NCBI GenBank assembly: GCA_040902855.1 | Contig: JBBDWN010000029.1 | Span: forward strand, 1 to 43,755 | Source of the DNA: DATHWB01 sp040902855 | Lineage (GTDB): Bacteria; Actinomycetota; Acidimicrobiia; Spongiisociales; ZC4RG35 | Length of the DNA: 43,755 nt | Direction of reading: 5' to 3' | In this document: piece by piece, positions 42,152 through 43,755 of the stretch | How positions within the stretch are numbered: the first letter of the stretch is position 1 | Layout of the letters: the number at the start of each line of letters is the position of its first letter | The notes under the pieces: generated by a model | Seen by the model: the letters and a program-made list of their open reading frames with translations, nothing else | Database searches by the model: none | What the model was told of the DNA's origin: nothing | Position numbers and translations under genes: made by a program

Positions 42152-43101
42152 GCTTCGGCTCCGAGACGCACCCGCGGGTTGAGGACGCCGTACAGCGTGT
42201 CCGCGATCAGGGTGGAGAGCTGATAGATCACGCCGATGACCAACACGCCGCCGGCCAGTAGTGGGAAGTCGGCTTTCTGGGCGGCGTCGAAGATGAGTCG
42301 CCCCACCCCCTGGTAGTTGAAGAGCACCTCGACGGCCACCAATCCGCCGAAGAGATACCCAACCTGGGTCGCCACGACTGCGATCGTGGGCAGCAGCGCG
42401 TTCCGGAGGACGTGGCGACGGATCACCGTCCGGCGGGGGAGTCCCTTGAGGATGGCGGTTCGCGTGTAGTCGGCGTCGAGCGCGTCGATCATCCCTGCCC
42501 GCGTGATGCGGGCGATATACCCGAACAGAACGAGAACCAGCGGTATGGCGGGGAGGATCAGGAATCGGATCTGTTGGAAGACTCCGGATCCGGATGGCGC
42601 CTGCGCCCCGCCAGGCAGCCAGCCGAGGGTGATGGCGAAGACGACGATGACGACGATCCCGGACACGAACTCCGGGATGACGGTGGCGGAGAGTCCGAAA
42701 ACCGTGATCGATCGATCGGTGAAGGAGCCCCGTTTCAGAGCAGCCAGGATTCCGGCGAAGATCGACAGCGGCACGACGATCACGAAGGCGAGAATCGCCA
42801 GCTTGGCCGAGTTGGCGAGCGCCGTACCGAGCATTTCGGTCACGGGGCGGGCGAAGGACACCGAGTTGCCGAGATCGCCTGTGAGCAGGTTTCCGATGTA
42901 GTCGAAGTATTGGGTCAGGAGCGGTCGGTCGGTCCCGAGGCGAGCGTTGAGGAGGTCGACCGACTCTTGGGTGGCGAAGGGGCCGAGAATGCGACGGCCG
43001 ACGTCACCCGGGAGCAGGTTGGTGCCGATGAACACCAGCACACTGAGAAGCCAGAGACTTACGAGGGCCAGGCCGAGGCGTCTGATGATGAATCGGAGCA
43101 T
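42148..43101 (-). CDS. peptide-type ABC transporter permease (DppB-like)
   Basis: 317 residues with six membrane helices. MLRFIIRRLGLALVSLWLLS and NLLPGDVGRRILGPFA are the DppB N-terminal pattern. The coupling loop is RTAILKGLPRRTVIRRHVLRNALLP. A 60-nt gap with a strong hairpin separates it from the upstream binding-protein gene. Confidence 0.93.
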   Translation of the reverse strand: MLRFIIRRLGLALVSLWLLSVLVFIGTNLLPGDVGRRILGPFATQESVDLLNARLGTDRPLLTQYFDYIGNLLTGDLGNSVSFARPVTEMLGTALANSAKLAILAFVIVVPLSIFAGILAALKRGSFTDRSITVFGLSATVIPEFVSGIVVIVVFAITLGWLPGGAQAPSGSGVFQQIRFLILPAIPLVLVLFGYIARITRAGMIDALDADYTRTAILKGLPRRTVIRRHVLRNALLPTIAVVATQVGYLFGGLVAVEVLFNYQGVGRLIFDAAQKADFPLLAGGVLVIGVIYQLSTLIADTLYGVLNPRVRLGAEA

Positions 43102-43114
43102 GTCAGCTGCTACT

Positions 43115-43146
43115 GGACCCGGGCGCCTTCATGGCTGCCCGGGTCC
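43115..43146. repeat. 10-bp hairpin between binding-protein and permease genes
   Basis: GGACCCGGGC (43115-43124) pairs perfectly with GCCCGGGTCC (43137-43146) around a 12-nt loop. No T-run follows on the minus strand. Such stems between an abundant binding protein and its permeases commonly act as partial terminators or 3' stabilisers. Confidence 0.6.
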
Positions 43147-43161
43147 CATGAGCTTCGACTC

Positions 43162-43755
43162 TCAGCCGCCGAGCACGAGTTCTGTGATGATCACGTGGCC
43201 CATGCCGGTCGTCTCCAGTCCGACGGTGTTCGGTCGGGTCGCCGAGATGTTCCCGAGGAAGTACGGGATGATCATCGGGACTTCGTCTGCGAGCAGCGCC
43301 TGGATTTCGCCGGCGAGTTCCCGTTGGGCGTCCTCGTCGGGTTCGGCCACGAAGGCGTCGACCAGTGCGTCGTACTCGGCATTGTTGAACTTGGCCGAGT
43401 TCCACGTGCCGTCGCTCTTGAGCGGTGCTCCCAAATACACGTTGGGGACACCGCGGTGGCCGTAGTTGGTGATTCCGAGCGTCGAGTCGAGCCAATAGGC
43501 GTCGTAGTACGTGCCCGCATCGTCGATCTGCAGGTTGATGGTGAGCCCGATCTGGGCACCGGCTCCCTGGATCAGTTGGGCGAGAAGTTCGAGTTCGGCG
43601 AACTGGAGCGTGTTGAGCGTGACTTCCGCCCCGCGCACCCCGGCCTCGTCGATGAGCGCGTTGGCGGTTGCGAGATCCTCTTCCTTCTGGGCGACCGCGT
43701 CGGGATTGAACACTGCGAAGAAGGGAGCGATCGGATGGTCATTGGCGAGATCTCC
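43162..43755 (-). CDS. peptide-type ABC transporter substrate-binding protein, C-terminal part
   Basis: Only the last 197 residues are in the window; the frame runs off the right edge. AVFNPDAVAQKEEDLATANALIDEAG is the segment where family 5 proteins describe the ligand-bound hinge, followed by GLTINLQIDDAGTYYD and AKFNNAEYDALVDAF, all usual for the C-terminal lobe. The end, IPYFLGNISATRPNTVGLE, is also typical. It is the binding protein of the transporter joined to the sarcosine-oxidase-like genes; the ligand cannot be read from this part. Confidence 0.88.
   Translation of the reverse strand, partial: GDLANDHPIAPFFAVFNPDAVAQKEEDLATANALIDEAGVRGAEVTLNTLQFAELELLAQLIQGAGAQIGLTINLQIDDAGTYYDAYWLDSTLGITNYGHRGVPNVYLGAPLKSDGTWNSAKFNNAEYDALVDAFVAEPDEDAQRELAGEIQALLADEVPMIIPYFLGNISATRPNTVGLETTGMGHVIITELVLGG

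Overview
The window is GC-rich, densely packed DNA from an actinobacterium. I infer Actinomycetota, perhaps a deep lineage such as Acidimicrobiia, from the DUF222/HNH (13E12-type) protein, a DUF5317 membrane protein, a class E-like sortase, inositol-phosphate synthase, DUF6941, and frequent GTG/TTG starts with almost only TGA stops. There are no rRNA, tRNA, CRISPR or IS features, so it looks like ordinary chromosome. Many genes have a TAnnnT -10 box 6-10 nt before the start codon, which suggests leaderless mRNAs.

Left part (1-13653): a truncated DUF222/HNH gene; a conserved hypothetical gene; a structured leader with two possible tiny ORFs, then two overlapping membrane HD/HD-GYP-like genes; DUF5317; an enoyl-CoA hydratase/isomerase; sortase; a TlpA-like thioredoxin; a cytoplasmic sulfite-oxidase-fold protein; a MenE-like acyl-CoA ligase; ino1-arfB; a DUF6941/LON-domain/HAD-phosphatase cluster; and a secreted M23 peptidase.

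Middle (13666-25439): a gltB-gltD-NAD(P)-binding operon, divergent from a solitary sufB. A 128-nt inverted duplication built of nested palindromes follows sufB. Next come a sigma-70 factor with a small membrane protein downstream, and a secreted glycosidase-like protein overlapping a family 5-like uracil-DNA glycosylase.

Right part (25440-43755): two dipeptide/oligopeptide ABC transporter operons, both on the minus strand and both with fused double ATPases. The first (32343 to 25440) runs permease-permease-ATPase-binding lipoprotein-M20 peptidase-membrane protein. The second (from beyond 43755 to 35298) runs binding protein-permease-permease-ATPase and continues almost without a gap into a four-gene sarcosine-oxidase-like complex in the unusual order alpha-gamma-beta-delta. 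Its alpha subunit is short (about 730 residues), keeps ligands for two [2Fe-2S] clusters and still carries the folate-type aminomethyltransferase domain. I read this as an uptake-plus-oxidative-demethylation module for an N-methylated compound or peptide, and it is the best candidate here for an undescribed system. Between the two operons lie a YccF protein, an SDR-P1 peptidase pair and a MazEF-type toxin-antitoxin pair with a clear operator.
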